DNA of 64,000 bases from Streptomyces akebiae. Lineage in GTDB: Bacteria; Actinomycetota; Actinomycetes; Streptomycetales; Streptomycetaceae. Location: assembly GCF_019599145.1 (NCBI RefSeq), contig NZ_CP080647.1, positions 3,720,001 to 3,784,000 on the forward strand. Reading direction: 5' to 3'. This document shows, piece by piece, positions 18,287-28,000 of the stretch; positions within the stretch are counted from its first letter, which is position 1; every line of letters starts with the position of its first letter. Below the pieces are notes generated by a model. That model was given only the letters and a program-made list of their open reading frames with translations, was not told the DNA's origin and made no database searches. The position numbers and the translations under genes were made by a program.

Positions 18287-19927
18287 ATGGGCGCGACCCT
18301 GCGCGCACTGCGCGCTCTCGTGCTGCTCGCCGGCTTCTATCTGCTCGGCGTGATCCTGCTCGCGGTGCTCGCCGGCGCCGACTACCTGCTCTACCTGCAC
18401 GCTCCGTCCGGCGTCGCCGCCAAGCTGTACGTGGTCTCCGTACTGCTCGCGATCCCGCTGGTTCGCGGTCTGTTCATGCTGCGGACGCCGAAGGGCGAGG
18501 AACTGCCGGGGCTGCCGGTGACGGAGGCCGACGAGCCCGAACTGTGGCGGACCGTAAGGGAGTTGGCCGACAAGGTCGGCACCCGGGCCCCCTCCCGGAT
18601 CGTGCTGACGGCCGACGTCAACGCCGCGGTCAGCGAGGACGCCCGGCTGCTGGGCCTGCTCCCCGGACCGCGCCGCCTCTACCTCGGCGTACCCCTGCTC
18701 CAGGGCCTGACCGAGGCGCAGCTGCGCGCGGTCCTCGCGCATGAGCTGGGCCACTACTCGAACTCCGACACCCGGCTCGCCGCCCTCACCGTGCGTGGCC
18801 GGGCCCAGGTGCTGCGCACCGTCCGGCACTTCGAGGAGCGGGCCGACAGGACCGCCGGACGCGAGCGGGCCCGGCAGGAGAAGAAGAACGCCAGGGCCGT
18901 GGCCAAGGGGAAGAAGACCCGGGAGATCGACACCGGGCACGCGGGCGTCACGTACCGCGCGATGGCGAAGATCTACATCGGCTACGCCAAGCTGTACATG
19001 CGCGCCACGCTCGCCGGTTCACGCCGCCAGGAGTACGCCGCCGACCTCGCGTCCGTCCGTGTCGCCGGCCGGGACGCCACCGCGTCGGCGCTGCGCGAGA
19101 TCCCGGCGCTGGACGCGGCGTTCGGCTTCTACATGAACAGCTACGCCACGCTCGGCGCCGAGGCCCGGCTGATGCCGCCGCGCGGCGAGTTCATCGGCGG
19201 ATACGGGCGGATGCTCTCCGCCCGCCAGCTCGAACTGGTCGGCCTGCGCACCGACCTGCCGACCGAGCCGGCCTCGCCGTACGACTCGCACCCGCCCATC
19301 GCCGACCGGGTCGAGCGGATCGAGGCACTGCCCGCCGACGGCCGCGCCGACGAGGCCAGGGGCGCGGCGCTCGGTCTGCTCGCCGACCCGGACCGGACCC
19401 TGGCGGCGCTGGAAGACGCGGTCCTCACCGAGGACGTGCTGCGGTTCCGGCGCACCGGCGACTGGCAGGAGTTGCTCGCCGGTTCGATGGTCGCGAACTT
19501 CGCCTCCCTCGACACCCCGCTGCACCGGGCACTCGCCATGTACACCAAGGACCACCCGACGCTCGCCGCGCTGCTCAAGGTGATCGACGACGGTCAGCTG
19601 TGGCAGTTGGCGCGGCGGCTGCCCCTGTCCGACCAGGCGGCCGAAGCGCGTGGCCGGGCTTTCCGTGAGTTCGCGCGGCCCGCGCTGGCCGACGCGCTGC
19701 AGGGCATGGTGCTGGCCGAGTTGAGCGCCCACTCGCGGCTGAGCTGGGAGTTCTCCTGGTCGGAACCGGCCGCGGTGCGGCTGGCGCCCGCGCCGGACGG
19801 CACGGAGACCGACCTCGCGGCCGCGATCGACGCGGCCGTCGCCGACCACCCCGACACGCGCCCGCTGCGCATGCTGCTGCCCACCCCCCAAGGCCCCGCC
19901 GCCCGAGAAACGGACGCACCGCGATGA
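18287..19927 (+). CDS. M48-family membrane metallopeptidase
   Basis: 546 aa. Two N-terminal transmembrane helices (residues about 8-35 and 45-65) precede the protease domain. The zinc site HELGH is near residue 152 (VLAHELGHYSN) and the third ligand glutamate is in RRQEYAADLASV near 249, as in HtpX/Ste24-type enzymes. A positively charged insert (AGRERARQEKKNARAVAKGKK) lies between them. The C-terminal ~200 residues are helical and not part of the core fold. GGGGGGA precedes the ATG by 8 nt. Its stop overlaps the next gene by 4 bp (ATGA). Probably membrane-protein quality control or maturation; the substrate is unknown. Confidence 0.87.
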   Translation: MGATLRALRALVLLAGFYLLGVILLAVLAGADYLLYLHAPSGVAAKLYVVSVLLAIPLVRGLFMLRTPKGEELPGLPVTEADEPELWRTVRELADKVGTRAPSRIVLTADVNAAVSEDARLLGLLPGPRRLYLGVPLLQGLTEAQLRAVLAHELGHYSNSDTRLAALTVRGRAQVLRTVRHFEERADRTAGRERARQEKKNARAVAKGKKTREIDTGHAGVTYRAMAKIYIGYAKLYMRATLAGSRRQEYAADLASVRVAGRDATASALREIPALDAAFGFYMNSYATLGAEARLMPPRGEFIGGYGRMLSARQLELVGLRTDLPTEPASPYDSHPPIADRVERIEALPADGRADEARGAALGLLADPDRTLAALEDAVLTEDVLRFRRTGDWQELLAGSMVANFASLDTPLHRALAMYTKDHPTLAALLKVIDDGQLWQLARRLPLSDQAAEARGRAFREFARPALADALQGMVLAELSAHSRLSWEFSWSEPAAVRLAPAPDGTETDLAAAIDAAVADHPDTRPLRMLLPTPQGPAARETDAPR

Positions 19928-21021
19928 CCGTACTGCTGTGGATTCTGGCCGTCCTGGCGGTGCCGACCCTGCTCTTCGGGCTCTGGATCGCCGGAGTGTT
20001 CCTCAAGGAGTTCTTCCGACCCAGCGGGGACGTCGACCCGGACGTCGCCGAGGCGATGGGGCTGCTGCCCGCAGAGCGGCAGAACACCAAGTACGCGGGT
20101 CCGCTGCCCGCCGGCTGGGACGCGACGCTCGCGGCCGTGCGCGGCGGCGACTGGAAGGCGGGCGCCAAGCTGCTGCAGGACATCGGCCGAGACTGGGACC
20201 GGCGCTCGCGCGCGGCGGCCCTGCTGGGCGACATCGCCGCCGATGACGACGACTGGCTGCTCGCCTGGGAGGCCGACCGCCCCGACGACCCGGACGCGGC
20301 CGTGGTCCGCGCCCGCAGCACGGTCTTCCTCGCCGGGAACCTGCGGGGCGCGAAGAAGGCCAAGTACACGACCCAGGAGCAGTTCGCCGGATTCCACCGG
20401 ATGCTGGAGCGCTCCCGGGAGGAGATCGCGCGGGCCGCCCTGCTGAACCCCGACGACCCCACGCCGTACGTCACGGAGATCACGGTCGCCCTCGGGCTCG
20501 GCTATCCGCACGCCGAGATGGACAGGCTCTGGACGGAGATCACCGCCCGGGCGCCGCACCACTACGAGGCGCACTTCTCGGCACTGCAGTACTGGTGTGC
20601 GAAGTGGCGGGGCTCCGAGGAACTGGCGACGGAGTTCGCCGAGCGGGCGGCGGCGAACGCGCCGCTGGGCGGTCTGCTGAGCGTCCTGCCGCTGATCGCG
20701 CACTTCGAGCACGACACGTCGGACGACGCGGAGGCGGACCGTACGCCGAAGATGATCGGCCGGGTGGACGCCGGACTCGCGGACGCCGCCGCGGCCGACC
20801 CGACCCACCCCCGCCTCCCGGAACTCCGGCACCTCCTCGCGTACTACCTCGCCCTCCAGGACCGCGACGACGCCGCGCTCGAACAGTTCAAGCTGGTCGA
20901 CGGATACGTCAACGCGCTGCCGTGGCGCTATCAGGGCGACGGTGAGGCGATGGCCGAGTACTACTGCCGCATCCGGAACGCCACGGCACAGGCGGTGGCG
21001 GCGGCGTCCGCGACCGCCTGA
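19924..21021 (+). CDS. Membrane-anchored alpha-helical protein, partner of M48 peptidase
   Basis: 365 aa. An N-terminal transmembrane helix (LLWILAVLAVPTLLFGLWIAGVF) is followed by a helical soluble domain with the conserved YWCAKWRGSEELATEFAERAAANAP segment shared with the protein at 17009. The gene starts within the stop of the M48 peptidase gene (ATGA), so the two are made together. The paralogue sits just upstream of the peptidase. An adaptor or substrate-presenting role for the peptidase is an inference from this arrangement. No enzymatic motif is visible. Confidence 0.82.
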   Translation: MTVLLWILAVLAVPTLLFGLWIAGVFLKEFFRPSGDVDPDVAEAMGLLPAERQNTKYAGPLPAGWDATLAAVRGGDWKAGAKLLQDIGRDWDRRSRAAALLGDIAADDDDWLLAWEADRPDDPDAAVVRARSTVFLAGNLRGAKKAKYTTQEQFAGFHRMLERSREEIARAALLNPDDPTPYVTEITVALGLGYPHAEMDRLWTEITARAPHHYEAHFSALQYWCAKWRGSEELATEFAERAAANAPLGGLLSVLPLIAHFEHDTSDDAEADRTPKMIGRVDAGLADAAAADPTHPRLPELRHLLAYYLALQDRDDAALEQFKLVDGYVNALPWRYQGDGEAMAEYYCRIRNATAQAVAAASATA

Positions 21022-21047
21022 GCGGGCGGGCCCCGGGGCCCAGGGAC

Positions 21048-21085
21048 GCGGGCGGTATCCGGAACGTTCTCCGGGTACCGCCCGC
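21048..21085. terminator. Long-stem terminator between convergent genes
   Basis: A 16-bp stem with one wobble (GCGGGCGGTATCCGGA / TCCGGGTACCGCCCGC) and a 6-nt loop, between the convergent partner gene of the M48 peptidase and msrA. Confidence 0.8.
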
Positions 21086-21144
21086 TCGTTCACAGCCCGG
21101 CTGCGGAGCCCCGCCTTCCGCCGGGCCGCCGGGGCGTCTCGCGG

Positions 21145-21657
21145 TCAGCTGTCCGTGCGGGCGGGCAGCCGCCATCCCGGGCGGGGGAAGTGGCAGGTGT
21201 AGCCGTCCGGGTAACGCTGCAGGTAGTCCTGGTGTTCGGGCTCGGCCTCCCAGAAGGGGCCGACCGGCTCCACCTCGGTGACGACCCTGCCCGGCCACAG
21301 GCCGGAGGCGTCCACATCCGCGATCGTGTCCTCGGCGATCCGCTTCTGCTCGTCGTCCACGTAGTAGATCGCCGAGCGGTAGCTGAGGCCGATGTCGTTG
21401 CCCTGGCGGTTCTTGGTGCTCGGGTCGTGGATCTGGAAGAAGAACTCCAGGATCGCGCGGAAGTCGGTCCGCTCGGGGTCGAACAGGATCTCAATGGCCT
21501 CCGCGTGCGTGCCGTGGTTTCGATACGTGGCGTTCGGCACGTCGCCCCCGGTGTATCCGACCCGGGTCGCCGTCACTCCCGGGAGTCGGCGGATCAAGTC
21601 CTGCATACCCCAGAAACATCCGCCCGCCAGCACGGCCCTCTGCGTCTGCGCGGTCAT
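21145..21657 (-). CDS. msrA: Peptide-methionine (S)-S-oxide reductase
   Basis: 170 aa. The catalytic motif GGCFWG is at residues about 11-16, followed by GYTGG and [20 protein letters not shown], all diagnostic of MsrA. It reduces the S-epimer of methionine sulfoxide in proteins, using thioredoxin. The C-terminus ([14 protein letters not shown]) has one cysteine that could serve as the resolving residue. The chosen ATG has GGGAGGG 5 nt upstream; longer in-frame extensions lack a site. Stands alone. Confidence 0.94.
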   Translation of the reverse strand: MTAQTQRAVLAGGCFWGMQDLIRRLPGVTATRVGYTGGDVPNATYRNHGTHAEAIEILFDPERTDFRAILEFFFQIHDPSTKNRQGNDIGLSYRSAIYYVDDEQKRIAEDTIADVDASGLWPGRVVTEVEPVGPFWEAEPEHQDYLQRYPDGYTCHFPRPGWRLPARTDS

Positions 21658-21810
21658 CGCGACCCTCCCATGCGTGTCAGCTCGGTGACTCGGTGTACTC
21701 GTCTCGCACCCCGCCGCCAATCCGATGCCCACCGTCCTCAACGCGTGAGGACTCCGAGCGATTCCGTGCCGCCGGTGTCGCGGCACGGCGGAGAGAAGCG
21801 CGCACGGCCC

Positions 21811-22653
21811 TCAGGGGCCGTGTCCGCCGCCCTCCGGCTCGAACTCCGCGAGCATCCGTTCCAGTCCCGCCTGGTCCGGGCCCGTGAAGGGCGGGGCGTC
21901 CGGGGCCGTGGTGAGGGTGTCGAGGAGGGAACCGGTGATGCCCGCGGCCGGAGGCAGGTGGGTGGACAGGACGAGGTCGGGCTTGCGGTCCTTCAGCGGC
22001 TGGAAGGTCGCGAGGTACTTGTCCATGTCGACCGTCCTCACCCAGGGGCTGTCCACCGTGGCCCAGAGGAGTTGGGCGTTGCGCAGATCGTCGACGGCGA
22101 CGTCCCGGACGTCGACGGCCTGGGCGAGGTCGGCCGTGGGAAGCGGCGCGCCGAAGCAGTCGGAGCTGAAGCAGACACCGGAGAGGTCGTCGAAGAAGCC
22201 GACGGTGGCGGGGTTGTCGAACAGCGGCGGGCGGAAGCCGGTGAGGGTGCGGTCGCCGATGTCCATCGTCTCGCCGGGATTCAGGAGATAGCAGCGGTCC
22301 AGGGGCAGCGGGCGTTCGCAGGAGAGGATCCCCGCGCCGACGAAGGTCGTCACGACCCGTGCGTCGGGCGCCGCCGCGAGCAGGTCGAAGAGGCCACCTG
22401 TGTGGTCGCGGTCGGGGTGGGTGAGCCAGATCCAGCGCACGTCCTTGGGATCCAGCACCGAATTGAGCGTCTCGACGAAGTTCCGGTCGGGCAGGCCCAG
22501 GCCGGTGTCGACCACGACCGGCTGGGCGGACAGCAGGACGAACGCGTTCACCGGGATGTACCCGATCCCCGGCACCTCCAGGCTGTCGGCGAGAACGCTG
22601 ATGTCCGGGCGCAGCCGGTGGACCGTGCCCGGACGGGTCTTCTGCAGGGGCAT
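21811..22653 (-). CDS. MBL-fold metallohydrolase
   Basis: 280 aa. The metallo-beta-lactamase motif reads LTHPDRDHTGG near residue 80, so the second histidine of the usual HxHxDH is replaced by Asp. Later metal ligands are less clear: SSDCFGAP near 168 gives the bridging Asp, and LSTHLPPAAG near 239 gives the final His. VVDTGLG near residue 49 and the N-terminal beta strands fit the family. Substrate unknown. An alternative GTG start three codons upstream (22662) is possible. Single gene between msrA and the alcohol dehydrogenase. Confidence 0.8.
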   Translation of the reverse strand: MPLQKTRPGTVHRLRPDISVLADSLEVPGIGYIPVNAFVLLSAQPVVVDTGLGLPDRNFVETLNSVLDPKDVRWIWLTHPDRDHTGGLFDLLAAAPDARVVTTFVGAGILSCERPLPLDRCYLLNPGETMDIGDRTLTGFRPPLFDNPATVGFFDDLSGVCFSSDCFGAPLPTADLAQAVDVRDVAVDDLRNAQLLWATVDSPWVRTVDMDKYLATFQPLKDRKPDLVLSTHLPPAAGITGSLLDTLTTAPDAPPFTGPDQAGLERMLAEFEPEGGGHGP

Positions 22654-22815
22654 GTCGCTCACACCTCGTAAGCCCCCCTGAGGGTGATCGCGTCGCGGCC
22701 GCCTGTGTCTCCCCCGTTCCCTCCATCGTGCGGCCGTCCCACGGCGCCCGCATCCGGGCGCCGTGGTCACCGGCAAAGGGGCCTCACCGGCCGAGGGGCG
22801 ACGACGTGTCGCCGC

Positions 22816-23859
22816 TCAGATCGTCGAGGTGTCGATCACGAAGCGGTAGCGCACATCGCTGGCCAGCACCCGCTCGTACGCCTCGTTGATCTGGTCCGCG
22901 CGGATCAGCTCGATCTCGGCGCCGAGGCCGTGCTCGGCGCAGAAGTCCAGCATCTCCTGGGTCTCCGGGATACCGCCGATGCCGGAGCCCGCGAGGGTCT
23001 TGCGGCCGGCGATGACGGAGAAGAGGTTGAGGGCGACGGGCTCCTCGGGGGCGCCGACGTTCACGAAGGCGCCGTCGGTCTTCAGCAGGGAGAGGTAGGC
23101 GTCGAGGTTCAGGGGGGCCGAGACCGTCGACAGGATCAGGTCGAAGGTGCCCGCCAGCTCCTTGAACGTCGCCTCGTCGCTGGTCGCGTAGTAGTGGTCG
23201 GCACCCAGCTTCAAACCGTCCTCCCGCTTGCGCAGCGACTGCGAGAGCACGGTCACCTCGGCGCCGAGCGCGTGCGCGAGCTTGACCCCCATGTGACCGA
23301 GGCCGCCGAGACCGACGACGGCGACCTTCTTGCCGGGGCCGGCGTTCCAGTGCTTGAGCGGGGAGTACGTGGTGATGCCGGCGCACAGCAGGGGCGCGGC
23401 CTCGTCGAGGGCGATGCCGTCGGGGATGCGCAGGGTGAAGGCCTCGTCGACGACGATCTTCTCCGCGTAGCCGCCGTAGGTGGGCTCGCCGTCCTTGCCG
23501 ACGGCGTTGTACGTGCCGACGTTGCCCTTGAGGCAGTACTGCTCCAGGCCCGCCCGGCAGTTCTCGCACTCGCGGCAGGAGTCGACCATGCAGCCGACGC
23601 CGACCTTGTCGCCGACGGCGAACTTGGTGACGCCGGAGCCGACGGCCTCGACGACACCGGCGATCTCGTGGCCGGGGACCATCGGGAAGATCGCCTCGCC
23701 CCAGCCCTCACGGGCCTGGTGGATGTCCGAGTGGCAGATACCGGCGTACTTGATGTCGATCAGAACGTCGAACTCACCGACCTCGCGACGCTCGATCGTG
23801 GTGCGCTCCAGCGGAGCCTTGGCGGCGGGTGCCGCGTAGGCGGCAACAGTGGTGGTCAT
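22816..23859 (-). CDS. Zinc-dependent alcohol dehydrogenase (cinnamyl/AdhC-like)
   Basis: 347 aa medium-chain dehydrogenase. Catalytic zinc ligands are in GICHSD and PGHEIAG. The structural-zinc lobe has four cysteines in [20 protein letters not shown]. The Rossmann motif GLGGLGHMG is near residue 176. The sequence fits the NADP-dependent cinnamyl-alcohol/AdhC type that reduces a range of aldehydes. The ATG has AGGAG at 9-nt spacing. The HTH regulator gene starts 182 bp away on the other strand and is the natural candidate controller. Confidence 0.92.
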   Translation of the reverse strand: MTTTVAAYAAPAAKAPLERTTIERREVGEFDVLIDIKYAGICHSDIHQAREGWGEAIFPMVPGHEIAGVVEAVGSGVTKFAVGDKVGVGCMVDSCRECENCRAGLEQYCLKGNVGTYNAVGKDGEPTYGGYAEKIVVDEAFTLRIPDGIALDEAAPLLCAGITTYSPLKHWNAGPGKKVAVVGLGGLGHMGVKLAHALGAEVTVLSQSLRKREDGLKLGADHYYATSDEATFKELAGTFDLILSTVSAPLNLDAYLSLLKTDGAFVNVGAPEEPVALNLFSVIAGRKTLAGSGIGGIPETQEMLDFCAEHGLGAEIELIRADQINEAYERVLASDVRYRFVIDTSTI

Positions 23860-24040
23860 GCCGGAATTCTCCTGATCATCGTCCCGCATCCGGCCTGCCT
23901 TCCGGCCGGCTGCGAGGACCAGCCTGCCCGAGATCCCTGACATCACCCAGGCCACGGCTTTGCGTACGTCCGGCGGTCCTACCACTGGTGGGGTCAGGCT
24001 CACCGGCCTGCTTGGTCGTACGACCGTGAATACTTGCCGT

Positions 24041-24979
24041 ATGGACGAACAGCCCGAAGCCGCACAGGAGCCCCAGGCCGGTCTGACCGGTCAGACCGGT
24101 CAGACCGCCGGGGCGCTGGACCGGCGTGCCGAGCTCAGCGAGTTCCTGCGCACCCGGCGGGCCCGGCTGCAGCCGGAGGACGTGGGCCTGCCGACCTTCG
24201 GGCGGCACCGCCGCGTTCCCGGGCTGCGCCGGGAGGAGCTGGCGCAGCTCGCCGGGGTGTCGGTGGCGTACTACACGCGGCTGGAGCAGGGCAACGGGCG
24301 CAATGTGTCGGCGGAGGTGCTCGACTCCATCGCGCGTGCCCTCCGGCTGAACGACGCGGAGCACGCCCATCTCACGCATCTCGCGAAGCCCAAGGCGCAC
24401 AAGAAGAAGCGGTCGGCCCGGCCGCAGCAGGTGCGGGGCGCCCTGCGGCAGCTGATCGACACTCTGGACGGCGTTCCCGCGTACGTCACGGGCCGGCGCT
24501 CGGACATCCTGGTGTGGAACCGGATGGCGGCGGCGGTGTTCGGGGACTGGTCGGCGCTGCCGGCGCAGGAACGGAACTGGGCGCGGATGGTGTTCCTGCG
24601 GCCCGACTACCGGGACCTGTACGTCGACTGGGACCAGAAGGCGGCCGACATCGTCAGCTATCTGCGGATGGACGCGGGCTGTCATCCGGACGATCCGCTG
24701 CTGTCGGCGCTGGTGGGCGAGCTGTCGGTGAAGAGCGAGGAGTTCCGGCGGCTGTGGGCGACGCACGACGTGAAGGAGAAGAGCCACGGGGTGAAGCGCA
24801 TGCACCACCCCCTGGTCGGTGAACTCACCCTCTCCTTCGAGACGTTCCACCTTCCCGACGACCACGAGCAGACCCTGATCACCTACCACGCCGAACCGGG
24901 CTCCCCCTCCGCCGACGCCCTGCGTCTCCTGGCAAGCTGGGGCACGGACGCGACCCGCGCGTCGACGGCGACGCCGTAG
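24041..24979 (+). CDS. XRE-type HTH regulator with MmyB-like ligand-binding domain
   Basis: 312 aa. After a low-complexity Gln/Thr/Gly stretch, residues about 30-105 form an HTH ([53 protein letters not shown]). The C-terminal two-thirds is the MmyB-like domain ([26 protein letters not shown], then [40 protein letters not shown]). These regulators typically act on adjacent oxidoreductase genes, and here the divergent gene is an alcohol dehydrogenase. The first codons contain three 9-bp operator-like repeats. No Shine-Dalgarno visible; AATACT lies 6 nt before the ATG. Confidence 0.9.
   Translation: MDEQPEAAQEPQAGLTGQTGQTAGALDRRAELSEFLRTRRARLQPEDVGLPTFGRHRRVPGLRREELAQLAGVSVAYYTRLEQGNGRNVSAEVLDSIARALRLNDAEHAHLTHLAKPKAHKKKRSARPQQVRGALRQLIDTLDGVPAYVTGRRSDILVWNRMAAAVFGDWSALPAQERNWARMVFLRPDYRDLYVDWDQKAADIVSYLRMDAGCHPDDPLLSALVGELSVKSEEFRRLWATHDVKEKSHGVKRMHHPLVGELTLSFETFHLPDDHEQTLITYHAEPGSPSADALRLLASWGTDATRASTATP
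24080..24106. repeat. Three 9-bp operator-like repeats inside the HTH gene
   Basis: GGTCTGACC is followed directly by two copies of GGTCAGACC, its reverse complement. They encode the low-complexity N-terminus and start 39 bp after the start codon. A possible autoregulatory site. Confidence 0.5.
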
Positions 24980-24999
24980 CCGCCTGGCCACGGCGTCGC
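24966..24999. terminator. Bidirectional terminator overlapping the HTH stop codon
   Basis: A perfect 11-bp stem (GGCGACGCCGT / ACGGCGTCGCC) with a 12-nt loop, between the convergent HTH regulator and the secreted subtilase. Confidence 0.7.
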
Positions 25000-25032
25000 C
25001 CGCCCTGCCGGTGACAGCCCTCGACGCGTCTC

Positions 25033-28000
25033 TCACCTGCCGAAGTACGCGTCGTGGATCGTCACCGTCGACTTGTTCCCCTTCTTGTCGGTGACCACGG
25101 CTCGCAGCGAGACGCTCTTGCCCGCCGCCGGAGCCTTCTGGGTGAACCTGCCGTTCTTCAGGGCGGCCTTCGTCCACTTCTTGCCGTCACCGGACACGTA
25201 CACGGCCAGCGACTTGAGGTTCTCGCCCCTGGCCGCGCCCTGCACGGTGACGCGGACTATGCCTTCGGTGCCGGCCGGGGCGGTGCTGTCGAGCCCCAGG
25301 AACGGGGCGCCGAAGCGGACGGTGGAGACCGGGAGTTTCGTGTCGCCCGCGGTCTTCCGCGATGTGAACGTCCAGCTCGCGTCGATCCGGGAGGAGGCCC
25401 TGGCCAGGTCGGCGGACCGGGAGATGGACGTCGTCAGACGGTAGGTGGCGAGGCCCGCCGGTACCTTGAACTGCCCCGACCCGTCCAGCGCGTCCTCGCC
25501 GGACGCGAGCTTCTCGCCGTTGCGGTGGAGGACCGTCGTGACCTTCTCGTAGAAGGAGGCCCCGGCGTGCCCGCGCCCGTCGGCGAACATCGGCAGCAGG
25601 CCGTACACAAGGTTCCCGTCGCGGCGGATGCCGTGGAACCCGGCGATCTTGGGGCCGATGACACCGACGTTGAAGGTCCGTGTGTACGTCCGGCCCGCCT
25701 TGAAGGTGTGGCTGTCGCCGGTCGTGTAGTACGCGTCCAGGAGCGGGAAGCCCTGTTCGTCCTCGGCGCCGTACTGCTCGAAGTCGAGGCTCCACTTCAC
25801 CCCGCGCACGGCGGACAGGTACAGCGTGCGGGTGCCGGGCAGCGGCTGTGGGACGCCGACGGCGGGTGAGCCCGGGCTGTCGGGTAGCCAGGCCCAGGGG
25901 ATGACGGCGCCCGTCTTCCCCGCCGCGGAGGAGCCCAGGCCGGTCCGCACGGTGGACAGCTCGCCCTTCTTCCAGCGCTTGGTGAAGCCGGTGGCGAGCT
26001 TCGCGACCTCGCCGCCGGTGGCGACGGCCCACTGCGCGGTGTCGCCGGCGGTCCACTGGCCCACCCAGTTCTGGCTGAGCCGGCCGCCGGTGATCTTCGG
26101 ACCGAGGTGCGCGGTGCGGAACCCCTCGTACGTGTCGAGCAGCCATCCGAAGGTGTACCCGCTGCCGCCCGCCCGCAGGGTGAACTCCGGTGCCGCGAAG
26201 GCCGGTTCGGCGGCGGTGTCGGGGACGGTGATGTCCACGGGTTTCGTCTTGCGGGCGTCCAGCGTGAGGGAGGTCGTCCGGTCGACGGTGAGCGTCGGCC
26301 GGGACAGCCAGGCCGCCCCCTTGCCGTGATCCTTCGGGTCCACGACGATCCCGGCATTGAAGATGTACGTCCCCTCCGGCACCCGCAGCTCGACGGTGCC
26401 GTCCTTGTCGTACGGGGTGAACCACGTGCCCTCGGCGAGCCCGGAGATCCCGGTGAGGTCGAGCATGTGGTGCACGGCGGGCCTGCCGTCCTGGTCGATC
26501 ATCCTCAGCGTGACGTCGTACGACTCCTCCTCGCGGTGCACGGCCGCCGCCGTGCGGACACTCTGGCCGCCGCCCTCGGCGACGACGTACGCCGAGTAGG
26601 CCCCGTCGAGGCCGCCGCCGAGCCTGGTGTCGACGGTGACCTTCACGGTGGCGCTGCCGCGCGCCGGGACGGTGACCTTCTTCGCGCCGAGCCGGAAGAA
26701 GCCGGCCGGGGCGGGCTTGCCGTTCGGCGCGATGCCGGTGACCGTCAGGCCGAGCGTGACGGACTTGGTGCCGAGGTTCTCGTAGGTGAGCTTCCTGGTC
26801 ACCGGCTTGTCGTCGGTGTGCGGCCACTTCTGGACGCCGAAGTCGAGCGAGACCGGGTCGGCGATCACCCGCTGCTTGATCGCCCGGTCGACACGGATCC
26901 GGCCCGAGCCCTGCTCGAACGGCGTGTACGGGCCGCCCTTGGCGGACGCGACGAGGACGGCCTTCAGTTCGGCGTACGTCCAGTCCGGGTGCTGTTGCTT
27001 GAGGAGGGCGGCGGCGCCCGCGACGTGCGGGGTGGCCATCGACGTGCCGGAGATGGTCAGGTATCCCTCGGGCTTCTGGCCGACCTCCTCGTCGATGACG
27101 CTGCCCGGCGCCGCGGCGGCGGTGACGGCGACACCGGGCGCGGTCACGTCGGGCTTGATCCGGCCGTCCATCCCGGGGCCCCGGCTGGAGAACGGGGCGA
27201 GTTCGTCCTTGTCGTCGACGGCGCCGACGGTGAGGGCGGCGGCCGCGCTGCCCGGCGAGCCGACCGTCCGCTCCCCGTCGCCCTCGTTGCCGGCGGCGAC
27301 CGCGAAGAGGATGCCCTTCTCGGCGGAGAGCTTGTTGATCTGCGCCTCCATCGGGTCGACCTCGGGGGTGTCGCCGCCGCCCAGACTGAGGTTGACGACG
27401 TCGGCGCCCTGCTCGGCGGCCCACTCCATGCCCGCGATGATGCCGGAGTCGTCGCCGTAGCCCTCGTCGCTCAGCACCTTGCCGTTGAGCAGCTCGGCAC
27501 CGGGCGCGACGCCCTTGTACCGGCCCTTGGACCTCGCCCCCGTGCCCGCCGCGATGGAGGCGACGTGCGTGCCGTGACCGTATGCGTCGGTGGTGTCGGG
27601 CGAGGTGGAGAAGTTCTTGGCGGCCGTCACCTGGCCCTTGAGGTCGGGATGGGTGGCGTCGACGCCCGTGTCCAGGACGGCGATGGTGACGCCCTTGCCG
27701 TCGAAGCCCGCCTTCCAGGCCTTGGGGGCGCCGATCCGGGAGACCGAGGTGTCGAGGCTGACCTTGCGGACGCCGTCCAGCCAGAGGTTCGCGACCCCGG
27801 TGGCGGTGGTGCCGTCGGCGTCGGTGACCGCCTTCCACAGCTCGGCGGCATCGTCCCTCGGGGTGAGCACCGCGTCGGCGTTCAGGGTCTTCAGGGTGCG
27901 CCGGACCTCGGTGTCGCCGGCGTGCCGAACGTCGGCGCGGGCGTCCGCGGCGGTTCCCGAGTAGCCGACGATCAGTTTGAGGCCCTGCTTCTGGGAGGTG

